Positions 1 through 6,629 of a stretch of 6,629 nt of DNA are shown here, one piece after another. The translations under genes and the position numbers were made by a program. The stretch comes from Methylophaga sp. Lineage in GTDB: Bacteria > Pseudomonadota > Gammaproteobacteria > Nitrosococcales > Methylophagaceae. The stretch is taken from the NCBI GenBank assembly GCA_014762585.1, contig JABURN010000006.1, positions 1-6,629 on the forward strand, written 5' to 3'. Within the stretch, counting starts at the first letter, position 1. The number at the start of each line of letters is the position of its first letter. The notes beneath the pieces are model-generated. The model was given only the letters and a program-made list of their open reading frames with translations. It made no database searches and had not been told where the DNA came from.

Positions 1-1
1 G

Positions 2-658
2 ATGCACACCGACATGTTCGTGGTGCGGCACAACCAGAGCGGCGCGGCTGAATTCATCGCGCAACATGTCGCCCCCCATGTCAGCGTCATCAACGCCGGT
101 GACGGCCGTCATGCCCACCCCACCCAGGCGATGCTGGATATGTTTACTATCCGTCGCCATAAGCAGGAATTTCACAATCTGCGGGTGGCGATTGTCGGCG
201 ACATTCTGCATTCGCGGGTGGCCCGCTCCCAGATTCAGGCACTGGCCACCTTGGGGGTCGGAGAAATCCGGGTCATAGGCCCCAAAACCCTGCTGCCCGC
301 CGACTGCCAGACTCTGGGCGTGCATGTCTATCATGATATGGAAGCCGGGCTGGAAGGCGTGGATGTCATCATCATGCTGCGGCTACAGCTCGAGCGAATG
401 CAGGGCGCTTTGCTGCCCAGCGCACGCGAATATTTCCACTGCTTCGGCCTCACCGAAGATAAGCTGAAACTCGCTAAACCCGATGCCATCGTCATGCATC
501 CCGGACCGATTAACCGCGGCGTTGAAATTGCTTCCAGCGTGGCTGACGGCCCCCAGTCGGTGATTCTGGAACAGGTCACCCATGGTATTGCGATTCGCAT
601 GGCCGTGATGTCAATGGCGCTGGGCGCGCAGTCAGAACAAAACGAGATACCTGCATGA
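2..658 (+). CDS. pyrB: Aspartate carbamoyltransferase catalytic chain (PyrB), 5' end cut by the window
   Basis: This enzyme condenses carbamoyl phosphate with L-aspartate to N-carbamoyl-L-aspartate, the committed step of de novo pyrimidine synthesis in the cytoplasm. The frame is open to the left edge, so the true start lies outside; 218 residues are visible and roughly 115 N-terminal ones, including the carbamoyl-phosphate loop (STRT-type), are missing compared with a family length of about 330. Counting from the first codon seen, the family landmarks are VVRH (Arg9), the HPTQAMLD motif (His39, Gln42), [11 protein letters not shown] (Arg72), LRLQLER (Arg127, Gln129) and the C-terminal [11 protein letters not shown] at 166-176. 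By alignment from memory these match E. coli ATCase Arg105, His134, Gln137, Arg167, Arg229 and Gln231, so the visible part of the active site is intact. The GPINRGVEI ending is typical of the Pseudomonas-type chain that pairs with PyrC'. The stop overlaps the pyrC' start as ATGA, implying translational coupling. Confidence 0.96.
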   Translation: MHTDMFVVRHNQSGAAEFIAQHVAPHVSVINAGDGRHAHPTQAMLDMFTIRRHKQEFHNLRVAIVGDILHSRVARSQIQALATLGVGEIRVIGPKTLLPADCQTLGVHVYHDMEAGLEGVDVIIMLRLQLERMQGALLPSAREYFHCFGLTEDKLKLAKPDAIVMHPGPINRGVEIASSVADGPQSVILEQVTHGIAIRMAVMSMALGAQSEQNEIPA

Positions 659-1932
659 AGATCCGTATAAAAAACGGCCGCGTCATCGATCCGGCCAGTC
701 AGCTTGATGCCCGCCAGGATGTGTTTATCAGTGACGGCAAAATTGTCGCTATCAGCGACTATCTTGATGGCTTCAGCGCCGATCGTGTCATAGATGCCAC
801 CGGACTGATGGTCATCCCGGGTCTGATTGATTTGAGCGTCAGGCTGCGCGAGCCCGGTCAGGAACATACCGCGACCATTCAGTCCGAGACTGCAGCGGCA
901 GCTGCCGGTGGTGTCACTACGGTCTGTGTACCACCGGATACCGCTCCGGTCATTGATAATCCAGCCGTCGTCGAACTGATTGAAGATCGTGCCAAAAAAG
1001 CCGGCCGCACCATGGTGCTGAGCATGGGGGCGATGACCCAGAATCTTGAGGGCGAACTGCTGGCAGAAATGGCGCGTCTTAAAGACGCCGGCTGTATCGG
1101 CATCAGCAACGGCCTGTCAGCAATCAAAAACAGCGTGATTCAACAGCGGGCGATGGCCTATGCCGCGACGCTGGATATGACCCTGTTTCTTAATGCTGCG
1201 GATCCCTGGCTGCAACAACAGGGCTGCGTGCACGAAGGCGCGGTCAGCTCGCGACTGGGTTTGGGCGGTATCCCGGAAAGCGCGGAAATTATCGGTGTCA
1301 GCCGAGATTTAATCCTGATCGAACAAACCGGAGTACGCGCTCACTTTCATAATTTATCCAGCGGCAAAGCGGTTAAATTGATTCGTGATGCACAGAACCG
1401 TGGGCTGCCGGTGACCGCTGATGTCAGTGCCCACCACCTGCATTTATCCGAGCATGACCTGGGTAATTACGATGCCCTGAGTCATGTGTTGCCGCCGCTA
1501 CGCAGTATTCGTGACCGCGAGCAGTTGCAACAGGGCGTGCGAGACGGTGTCATTGCCGCCATCTCCTCGCATCATCAGCCACTGGATCGCGATGATAAAC
1601 TGGGTCCGTTTGCCGAAACCCAACCTGGCATCTCAGGGCTTGAGACCCTGCTGTCTCTGACTCTCAAGCTGGTGGAAGATGATGAAATCGAACTGCAGCG
1701 CGCGATCGCCGCGTTGACCTGTAATCCGGCCGATATTCTAGGCATCGATGCCGGTCAATTGAAAACCGGGGCGGTCGCCGATATCTGTCTGGTGGACCCC
1801 GATTCTGAGTTTGAGTGCCAGCCGCTGAATTTTGTCAGTGCCGGTAAAAACAGCCCCTTTGCCGGTTGGCTGTTCAATCACCAGGTCAGCCATACGCTGT
1901 TTCACGGCCGGCTGGTTTATGAACGAGATTAA
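655..1932 (+). CDS. pyrC': Dihydroorotase-like protein PyrC', predicted catalytically inactive ATCase partner
   Basis: This 425-residue protein has the full length and fold signature of a type I dihydroorotase: an N-terminal beta segment ([10 protein letters not shown]), LREPG at 64-68, AAAGGVTT near 82-89, and a C-terminal segment around 365-385 ([11 protein letters not shown]). The metal and catalytic residues are largely gone. The HxH pair reads Ser61-Val-Arg63, the Asp expected near 152 is Asn, the His of the usual HAED motif is Asn180, and the catalytic Asp of the usual ATDHAPH is Ser305 (the segment reads ISSHHQP). Only His232 of the metal set appears kept. In Pseudomonas such a PyrC' is known to lack dihydroorotase activity and to be needed for assembly of the dodecameric ATCase with PyrB; I infer the same role here. 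The ATG overlaps the pyrB stop by 4 bases, and no strong Shine-Dalgarno is seen, which fits coupled translation. Databases may label it simply dihydroorotase. Confidence 0.94.
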   Translation: MKIRIKNGRVIDPASQLDARQDVFISDGKIVAISDYLDGFSADRVIDATGLMVIPGLIDLSVRLREPGQEHTATIQSETAAAAAGGVTTVCVPPDTAPVIDNPAVVELIEDRAKKAGRTMVLSMGAMTQNLEGELLAEMARLKDAGCIGISNGLSAIKNSVIQQRAMAYAATLDMTLFLNAADPWLQQQGCVHEGAVSSRLGLGGIPESAEIIGVSRDLILIEQTGVRAHFHNLSSGKAVKLIRDAQNRGLPVTADVSAHHLHLSEHDLGNYDALSHVLPPLRSIRDREQLQQGVRDGVIAAISSHHQPLDRDDKLGPFAETQPGISGLETLLSLTLKLVEDDEIELQRAIAALTCNPADILGIDAGQLKTGAVADICLVDPDSEFECQPLNFVSAGKNSPFAGWLFNHQVSHTLFHGRLVYERD

Positions 1933-1937
1933 AAGGA
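1933..1937 (+). promoter_or_regulatory. Ribosome binding site of the small lipoprotein gene
   Basis: AAGGA lies 7 bases before the ATG at 1945 and directly follows the pyrC' stop codon. It is the clearest Shine-Dalgarno in the window. It supports both the reality and the start of the short downstream gene, and shows that this gene can be translated independently of pyrC'. Confidence 0.7.
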
Positions 1938-1944
1938 CATTGAT

Positions 1945-2133
1945 ATGCTGAAAACCCGCCTCCTGAGCCTGACAGTGATGGGTCTGCTGAGTCTGCTACT
2001 GACTGCGTGCAGCCCGGAAGTTGGCAGCGACAAGTGGTGTCAGAACATGGAGTCCAAGCCTAAAGGGGACTGGACCGCCAACGAAGCGACCGATTACGCC
2101 AAGCACTGCCTGTTCAAAACTGATGAGTCATAA
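1945..2133 (+). CDS. Small DUF3012-type lipoprotein
   Basis: The 62-residue product begins with a lipoprotein signal: positive residues (Lys3, Arg5), a hydrophobic stretch at about 6-20 and a lipobox LTAC ending at Cys22. Cleavage before Cys22 would leave a mature peptide of about 41 residues. Ser at +2 has no inner-membrane retention Asp, so an outer-membrane anchor facing the periplasm is likely. The mature part, with PEVGSDKWC, KPKGDWTANEA and AKHC, matches what I recall of the DUF3012 family, small proteobacterial lipoproteins of unknown function. Cys32 and Cys55 could form a disulfide (inference). The gene starts 12 bases after pyrC' with a good ribosome binding site, and its last 11 bases overlap the start of the HAD gene. 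Function is unknown; its place behind pyrBC' suggests co-transcription, not a shared role. Confidence 0.9.
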   Translation: MLKTRLLSLTVMGLLSLLLTACSPEVGSDKWCQNMESKPKGDWTANEATDYAKHCLFKTDES

Positions 2134-2872
2134 AATCTATGCCTTTGATTTTGATGGCGTGATCTGTGACAGCGCCATCGAGACCGGTACTGCCGGCTGG
2201 CTGGTGGCACGCAAGCTGTGGTCAGATATGCCGGAGACCATGCCGGCAGGGTTGATGTCACAGTTTCGCGCTGTCAGACCGGTGATGGAAACCGGCTACG
2301 AAGCCACCCTGATCATGCGCCTGCTGTACGAGGGCATGTCGACAGAGATGTTGATGGACGCCTTTCATCACCAGATTGAAGCCCTGCTGCTGCGCGATCA
2401 GCTGAATGTCGATGAACTCAAGGAAATCTTCGGCACCACCCGCGATGAATGGATTGCTGATGACTTTGCCAGCTGGATTGAGATGAATCCACTTTTTGAC
2501 GGCATTGCCGACAAATTGAATCAAATCGACACTGATAACAGCTTTATCATTACCACCAAGCAGGAGCGCTTTGTCGATCATATTCTCAGCGCCAATCAGA
2601 TTTCATTCCCACTTGAGCAAATCTACGGTCTGGATCGTAATCTGAGCAAACAGCAAATCCTGACTGATCTGAGCCTGGAGCTGCCTGAAGACGAGATTCT
2701 GTTTATCGAAGACCGCTTGCCCACCCTGATTAATGTCATCACCGATGACCGCCTCGACAAGGTCAGGCTGTTCCTTGCCGACTGGGGCTACAACACGGCT
2801 GAGGATCGCGACAGCGCGGCCAGTATCAAGCGGATTAAAACCATCAGCCTCGCTGATATTCACGCTTTATAG
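2123..2872 (+). CDS. HAD-superfamily hydrolase (probable phosphatase)
   Basis: This 249-residue cytoplasmic protein carries the four HAD motifs. Motif I is [10 protein letters not shown], with nucleophile Asp9 and acid/base Asp11. Motif II is IITTK, with Thr144 or Thr145. A motif III lysine is probably Lys176 in LSKQQIL, and motif IV is LFIEDR, with Glu196 and Asp197. A helical segment between motifs I and II (about 20-120) is the size of a C1 cap. The C-terminal FLADWGYNT at 217-225 resembles a HAD subfamily I recall from cyanobacteria and plants. These residues indicate Mg-dependent phosphoryl transfer, most likely a small-molecule phosphatase; the substrate cannot be read from the sequence. 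The reading frame is open further upstream to a TTG at 2021, but the ATG at 2123 puts motif I at the usual distance from the N-terminus. It overlaps the lipoprotein gene by 11 bases and has no clear Shine-Dalgarno, so translation is probably coupled. The 3' end overlaps the convergent oxoprolinase gene by 13 bases. Confidence 0.88.
   Translation: MSHKIYAFDFDGVICDSAIETGTAGWLVARKLWSDMPETMPAGLMSQFRAVRPVMETGYEATLIMRLLYEGMSTEMLMDAFHHQIEALLLRDQLNVDELKEIFGTTRDEWIADDFASWIEMNPLFDGIADKLNQIDTDNSFIITTKQERFVDHILSANQISFPLEQIYGLDRNLSKQQILTDLSLELPEDEILFIEDRLPTLINVITDDRLDKVRLFLADWGYNTAEDRDSAASIKRIKTISLADIHAL
2843..2857 (-). terminator. Possible weak intrinsic terminator of the oxoprolinase gene
   Basis: Read on the minus strand, a perfect 6-bp stem (ATCAGC / GCTGAT) with a 3-base GAG loop starts 2 bases after the oxoprolinase stop codon. 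It is followed by GG and then TTTT. The stem is short and the T-run brief, so termination would be weak. It lies inside the last codons of the HAD gene on the other strand, and its plus-strand reading has no T-run. It could equally be a chance effect of the HAD codons for ISLAD. Confidence 0.35.
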
Positions 2873-5800
2873 GCTTTACCGAAACCACCGCCACCCGGCG
2901 TGCAGATTTCGATCTGATCACCGGCCTTGAGTTCGACCTGATCGCAGGCTGCCAGTGTCTTATCAGCACCATTGGCACGGATAAGCCGGTTAACGCCGCA
3001 GTGACCGTCTTCACCGCCGTCCAGGGCAAAGGCCGGGAACCGGCGGCCATTGGAGAGAATACTGACCGTCACCGGTTCCAGGAAAGCCAGGCGCCTTATC
3101 GCTCCATCGCCGCCATGCCAGCGGCCCTGACCACCGGAACCTTTCCAGATTTCGTGCTTGATGATTCGAACCGGGTAACGGCTTTCCAACACCTCGGGAT
3201 CAGTGAGCCTGGAATTGGTCATCAGGCTCTGCACCACCGGGCTACCGTCAAAACCATCGATTAACTCACCCTGCTCATCAAAGATGCCACCGGCACCGCT
3301 GCCGCCCGCCAGGGTTTCGTAATACTGATGACGTGCATTACCGAAAGTCAGGTTGTTCATGGTCGGCTGCGCCGACGCCATCACGCCCAGCGCGCCGTAA
3401 AGGGCATTGGTGATACAGGTCGAGGTTTCGACATTACCGGCGACGACCGAGGCCGGATACACCGGGTTGAGCATACAACCTTCAGGAATCATCAGGCTAA
3501 GCGGCTTCAGACAACCGGCATTGAGCGGAATCTCATCATCCACCAGGGTCCGGAACACATACAATACAGCGGCAATAGCGACCGCTTTGGGCGCATTAAA
3601 GTTATTCTTCTGCTGGGCACTGGTACCGCTGAAATCGATCTCGGCCTGGCGCTGTTGTTTATCCACCCGAATGGCAACCTGAATGTTGCTGCCATTATCA
3701 AGCTGAACCCTGAACTTACCATCATGCAGCCGATCTATGACCTTTCTGACAGCCTGCTCGGCATTATCCTGCACATGCTGCATATAGGCCTGTACGACTT
3801 CCAGGCCATACTCAGCGCAGAGTTTCTGCAGTTCCTGTGCGCCTTTTTCATTGGCCGCGATTTGTGCCCGACAATCGGCCAGATTCTGAGCAATATTCCG
3901 CGCCGGATACTTGCCCTGCTGCAGCAAATCGACCAGCGCCTGTTCACGCAGTTCATCGCCTGATACCAGCTTGAAGTTACTGATACAGATGCCCTCTTCC
4001 TCAATATGCACTGAGAAAGGCGGGATCGAACCCGGGGTCAGACCACCGATATCGGCATGGTGACCACGGCTGCCGACGTAAAACAGCGGTCTGCTGTGTC
4101 CCTCGACGAACACCGGGGTAATGACGGTCATATCCGGCAGATGAGTACCGCCATGATAGGGATCATTCAATAAAAAGACGTCACCGGCTTCTATCGTGTC
4201 GCGATTGGCCTCGATCACCGATTTAATACTTTCGCCCATTGACCCCAGATGTACCGGCACATGCGGGGCATTAGCGATCAGGTGACCTTCGGCATCAAAC
4301 AAAGCACAGGAAAAATCCAGCCGCTCCTTGATATTGACCGACATGGCGGTATTCTGCAGTTGCAGCCCCATCTGCTCGGCAATATTCATAAACAGATTAT
4401 TGAATACTTCCAGCATCACCGGATCCACCTCAGTGGCTATCTTTTCATGCGTCTGTGACTGCTGAATCTGCCTCAGCAGAAGATGCTGACGGGCGCTGAC
4501 CTCGGCCTGCCAGCCGGGCTCAATCACCGTTGTGGCGTTAGACTCGGTCAGAATGGCCGGGCCCAGAATCTTATCGCCCGCCCGCAAAAGCGCCCGTTCA
4601 ATCAGTGGCGCTTCATGCCACTCGCCCTGGCTGAAAAACCGAACGCTATCGGTCGCGGGAATATCCCTTGCCTGATGCAGCGTTGAAACCGTTTCCTCAG
4701 GCGCCGTCGATTTCAACAGCGCTTCAACCGAAATCGCTTCGACTATCAGGGTTTTATCCGGCTGCAGGAAGGAAAAACGCTGCTGATAAGCCTGCTTAAA
4801 AGCCTTTGTCATGGATTCCAATGATCCGGCTGGGACTATCATCGCGGTATCACTACCCTGATAACGGACATGCAGGCGCTGATTGACATGCAACTCGCCG
4901 GCATCGGCATACTGCTGGCTCAAATCCCGCTGTGCTTGCTTACTCAAGCCGGCTAATTCCGACTCAATCTCCACCAGATTCGACTCGTTCAGTGCCAGAT
5001 CGAGACTTTTCTCCCGGATCAGACTCTGGTCGGCAAGCCCCATACCATAGGCACTGAGCACACCGGCAAAAGGATGAATCAGGATCTGTGTCATGCCCAG
5101 GGCTTCAGCCACCAGGCAGGCGTGCTGGGCGCCGGCGCCACCGAAACACTGCATCAGATAACGGGTCACATCATAGCCGCGCGCCACTGAGATTTTCTTG
5201 ATCGCATTGGCCATCTGCTGCACCGCAATTCGGATAAAGCCCTCGGCGACCTGTTCCGCTTCCAGTCCGGTCTGCTCCGCCAACTCGGCAAAGCCCTGCG
5301 CCACGACCTTCTTATCCAGCGGCTGATTGGCATCGGGACCAAATACATGGGGGAAGAAACCGGGCTGGATTTTGCCCAGCATCAGGTTGGCGTCGGTGAC
5401 CGTCAGCGGACCGCCACGGCGATAACAGGCCGGTCCCGGATTGGCGCCGGCACTTTCAGGACCGACCCGGAAGCGAGCCCCATCATATTGCAGAATGGAG
5501 CCTCCACCTGCCGCCACAGTGTGAATACGCATCATCGGTGCCCGCATCCGTACCCCGGCGACCTGGGTTTCGAACTCACGTTCAAACTCGCCGGCATAAT
5601 GCGATACGTCGGTTGAAGTGCCGCCCATATCAAAGCCAATAACCTGCTTGAAACCGGCCAGTTCAGCCGTTCGCGCCATGCCCACGATACCGCCGGCCGG
5701 TCCCGATAATATCGCGTCCTTGCCCTGAAACTGGCAGGCATCAGTAAGTCCGCCGGATGACTGCATAAAATACAGTGGCACACCGGGCATCTGACTCGAT

Positions 5801-6489
5801 ACCTGATCCACATAACGACGCAATATCGGAGAGAGGTAGGCGTCCACCACGGTGGTATCACCGCGGCTGACAAACTTAATCATCGGGCTGACTTCATGCG
5901 AGCAGCTTATCTGGCTGAAACCGATGGCCTCGGCCAGCTCACGCGCCTGCTGTTCATGCTGATGGAAACGATAGCCATGCAGGAATACGATGGCAATGCT
6001 GCGAAAGCCCTGTTGATAACAGTCTTCAAGAGAGGCTTTGAGGGTGGCTTTATCAAGTGGTACCAGCACCTCTCCATCCTGGCCGACTCGCTCGTCTGCC
6101 TCAATCACTGTCTGATAGAGCAGTTCGGGCTGTTTTATCTGCCGGTCGAACAGCTGTGGACGGTTCTGATAACCAATCTGTAGTGCATCTCTGAAACCGC
6201 GGGTGGTTAACAGTGCAGTTGCTTCGCCTTTGCGCTCCAGCAGGGCGTTGGTGGCTACCGTGGTACCCATTTTGACGGCGCTGACGCGATCAGCCGGGAT
6301 AAGGTCAGTGTCGCTCAGGCCAAGAAAATAACGAATCCCGGCCACCGCGGCGTCGGCATATTGCTCTGGATTGTCTGACAGGAGTTTATGGGCGCTCAGT
6401 GAGCCATCCGGTTTACGGGCAACAATATCGGTAAAGGTGCCGCCGCGATCAATCCAGAACTGCCATTGGTGTTTTGATGCTGTTGTCAT
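2860..6489 (-). CDS. 5-oxoprolinase, fused HyuA-HyuB type (hydantoinase/oxoprolinase family)
   Basis: The predicted reaction is ATP-dependent opening of 5-oxo-L-proline to L-glutamate in the cytoplasm. The 1209-residue chain joins two domains that are separate subunits in many bacteria. The HyuA half (about 8-675) is ASKHA-fold: phosphate loop [10 protein letters not shown] (14-23), [10 protein letters not shown] (262-271), [10 protein letters not shown] (285-294) and FGGAGAQHA (449-457). The HyuB half (about 687-1209) has [13 protein letters not shown] (775-787), [10 protein letters not shown] (807-816), [10 protein letters not shown] (1090-1099), GGDG (1126-1129) and TPGGGGFG (1197-1204). 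His783, Asp786 and His810/His811 are likely metal ligands (inference from related carboxylases). The length is near the roughly 1200-1290 of eukaryotic and bacterial fused oxoprolinases, and the [14 protein letters not shown] start favours oxoprolinase over hydantoinase. One oddity is Leu1089 where the family usually has His before MTN. I chose the ATG at 6489; the frame extends 6 codons to a TTG without a better ribosome site. Hydantoinase activity cannot be excluded. Confidence 0.93.
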   Translation of the reverse strand: MTTASKHQWQFWIDRGGTFTDIVARKPDGSLSAHKLLSDNPEQYADAAVAGIRYFLGLSDTDLIPADRVSAVKMGTTVATNALLERKGEATALLTTRGFRDALQIGYQNRPQLFDRQIKQPELLYQTVIEADERVGQDGEVLVPLDKATLKASLEDCYQQGFRSIAIVFLHGYRFHQHEQQARELAEAIGFSQISCSHEVSPMIKFVSRGDTTVVDAYLSPILRRYVDQVSSQMPGVPLYFMQSSGGLTDACQFQGKDAILSGPAGGIVGMARTAELAGFKQVIGFDMGGTSTDVSHYAGEFEREFETQVAGVRMRAPMMRIHTVAAGGGSILQYDGARFRVGPESAGANPGPACYRRGGPLTVTDANLMLGKIQPGFFPHVFGPDANQPLDKKVVAQGFAELAEQTGLEAEQVAEGFIRIAVQQMANAIKKISVARGYDVTRYLMQCFGGAGAQHACLVAEALGMTQILIHPFAGVLSAYGMGLADQSLIREKSLDLALNESNLVEIESELAGLSKQAQRDLSQQYADAGELHVNQRLHVRYQGSDTAMIVPAGSLESMTKAFKQAYQQRFSFLQPDKTLIVEAISVEALLKSTAPEETVSTLHQARDIPATDSVRFFSQGEWHEAPLIERALLRAGDKILGPAILTESNATTVIEPGWQAEVSARQHLLLRQIQQSQTHEKIATEVDPVMLEVFNNLFMNIAEQMGLQLQNTAMSVNIKERLDFSCALFDAEGHLIANAPHVPVHLGSMGESIKSVIEANRDTIEAGDVFLLNDPYHGGTHLPDMTVITPVFVEGHSRPLFYVGSRGHHADIGGLTPGSIPPFSVHIEEEGICISNFKLVSGDELREQALVDLLQQGKYPARNIAQNLADCRAQIAANEKGAQELQKLCAEYGLEVVQAYMQHVQDNAEQAVRKVIDRLHDGKFRVQLDNGSNIQVAIRVDKQQRQAEIDFSGTSAQQKNNFNAPKAVAIAAVLYVFRTLVDDEIPLNAGCLKPLSLMIPEGCMLNPVYPASVVAGNVETSTCITNALYGALGVMASAQPTMNNLTFGNARHQYYETLAGGSGAGGIFDEQGELIDGFDGSPVVQSLMTNSRLTDPEVLESRYPVRIIKHEIWKGSGGQGRWHGGDGAIRRLAFLEPVTVSILSNGRRFPAFALDGGEDGHCGVNRLIRANGADKTLAACDQVELKAGDQIEICTPGGGGFGKAYKA

Positions 6490-6577
6490 GCCACAAGGAT
6501 AAAACAAAAATGCCGATTATCGTTGTCCCGGAGCGGGAAATGAGGCGCTGTTGACGTGGGGAAATTCAAAAGAAAAG
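6490..6577. other. Spacer between tRNA-Asp and the oxoprolinase gene
   Basis: These 88 bases have no supported gene. They hold a small perfect hairpin at 6526-6538 (TCCCG / CGGGA, 3-base loop), but no T-run follows directly on either strand, so I do not call it a terminator. A GATAAT box on the minus strand (6516-6521) resembles a -10 element, but no -35 match lies 16-18 bases upstream of it. No strong Shine-Dalgarno precedes the oxoprolinase ATG. How that gene is expressed is therefore open: by a weak promoter here, or by read-through from the tRNA. Confidence 0.4.
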
Positions 6578-6629
6578 TGGCGGAGCGGACGGGACTCGAA
6601 CCCGCGACCCCCGGCGTGACAGGCCGGTA
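6578..6629 (-). tRNA. tRNA-Asp (anticodon GUC), 5' part beyond the window
   Basis: The minus strand reads as the 3' 52 nucleotides of a tRNA. An anticodon stem CCGGC/GCCGG encloses the loop CTGTCAC, with anticodon GTC at 6618-6620. A variable loop of about five bases, a T-arm GCGGG-TTCGAGT-CCCGT, the acceptor strand CCGCTCC, discriminator G and an encoded CCA at 6578-6580 follow. This matches E. coli tRNA-Asp almost base for base as I recall it. About 25 nucleotides (acceptor 5' strand and D-arm) lie past the right edge. The gene points toward the oxoprolinase gene. Confidence 0.95.

Noticed and set aside
331..867. Open frame of 178 codons on the minus strand across the pyrB/pyrC' junction.
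   Set aside because: Both plus-strand genes here are clearly recognised, and the antisense translation has no family features.
2021..2122. N-terminal extension of the HAD protein from a TTG start.
   Set aside because: It would add 34 residues lacking HAD features, read out of frame through the lipoprotein gene, and move motif I unusually far from the N-terminus.
3328..3963. Long open frame of 211 codons on the plus strand, opposite the oxoprolinase gene.
   Set aside because: It is antisense to well-conserved HyuB sequence, its translation shows no recognisable family or domain, and it has no good ribosome binding site; it is a shadow of the GC-biased gene.
4021..4044. A stretch resembling the antisense T-arm of a tRNA (GGGATCGAACCCGGGG), like that in the tRNA-Asp at the right edge; possible attachment-site copy or tRNA fragment.
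   Set aside because: It encodes the conserved [10 protein letters not shown] segment of the HyuB domain, the match to tRNA-Asp breaks after about a dozen bases with an indel, and no cloverleaf forms around it.
6490..6507. Six-codon extension of the oxoprolinase to a TTG start.
   Set aside because: There is no Shine-Dalgarno before it, and the MTTASKHQW start from the ATG at 6489 fits the family better.
6516..6521. GATAAT on the minus strand as a -10 promoter element for the oxoprolinase gene.
   Set aside because: The sequence 16-18 bases upstream does not resemble TTGACA, so the promoter call is not supported beyond one hexamer.

Overview
The window looks like ordinary chromosomal DNA from a gammaproteobacterium. 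The evidence is a Pseudomonas-type aspartate carbamoyltransferase gene followed directly by a catalytically dead dihydroorotase-like gene, a small DUF3012-type lipoprotein, and a tRNA-Asp close to the E. coli sequence. Base composition is moderately GC-rich. I cannot name the genus.

Layout. Positions 1-2872 on the plus strand are a tight run of four genes. They are the 3' two-thirds of pyrB (cut by the window start), pyrC' (4-base overlap with pyrB), a 62-residue lipoprotein (12 bases after pyrC', with a good ribosome binding site), and a HAD-superfamily hydrolase whose start lies inside the lipoprotein gene (11-base overlap). Positions 2860-6489 on the minus strand are one large gene for a fused HyuA-HyuB 5-oxoprolinase-type enzyme. 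It converges on the HAD gene and overlaps its end by 13 bases. After an 88-base spacer, the right edge holds the 3' part of a tRNA-Asp(GUC) gene, also on the minus strand.

How the genes work together. PyrB makes carbamoyl-aspartate in de novo pyrimidine synthesis. The adjacent PyrC' has lost nearly all dihydroorotase metal ligands and is best read as the structural partner of PyrB in a large ATCase complex, as known in Pseudomonas, so an active dihydroorotase must be encoded elsewhere. The lipoprotein and the HAD hydrolase share the transcription unit by position, but nothing in the sequence ties them to pyrimidine metabolism. The oxoprolinase is a stand-alone ATP-dependent amidohydrolase that would return 5-oxoproline to glutamate.

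I see no CRISPR array, insertion sequence, phage gene or defence system, and no clear sign of a new system. The points most worth a second look are the dead PyrC', a His-to-Leu change in a conserved HyuB motif, the overlapping convergent gene ends with a hairpin inside the opposite gene, and the uncharacterised lipoprotein/HAD pair.
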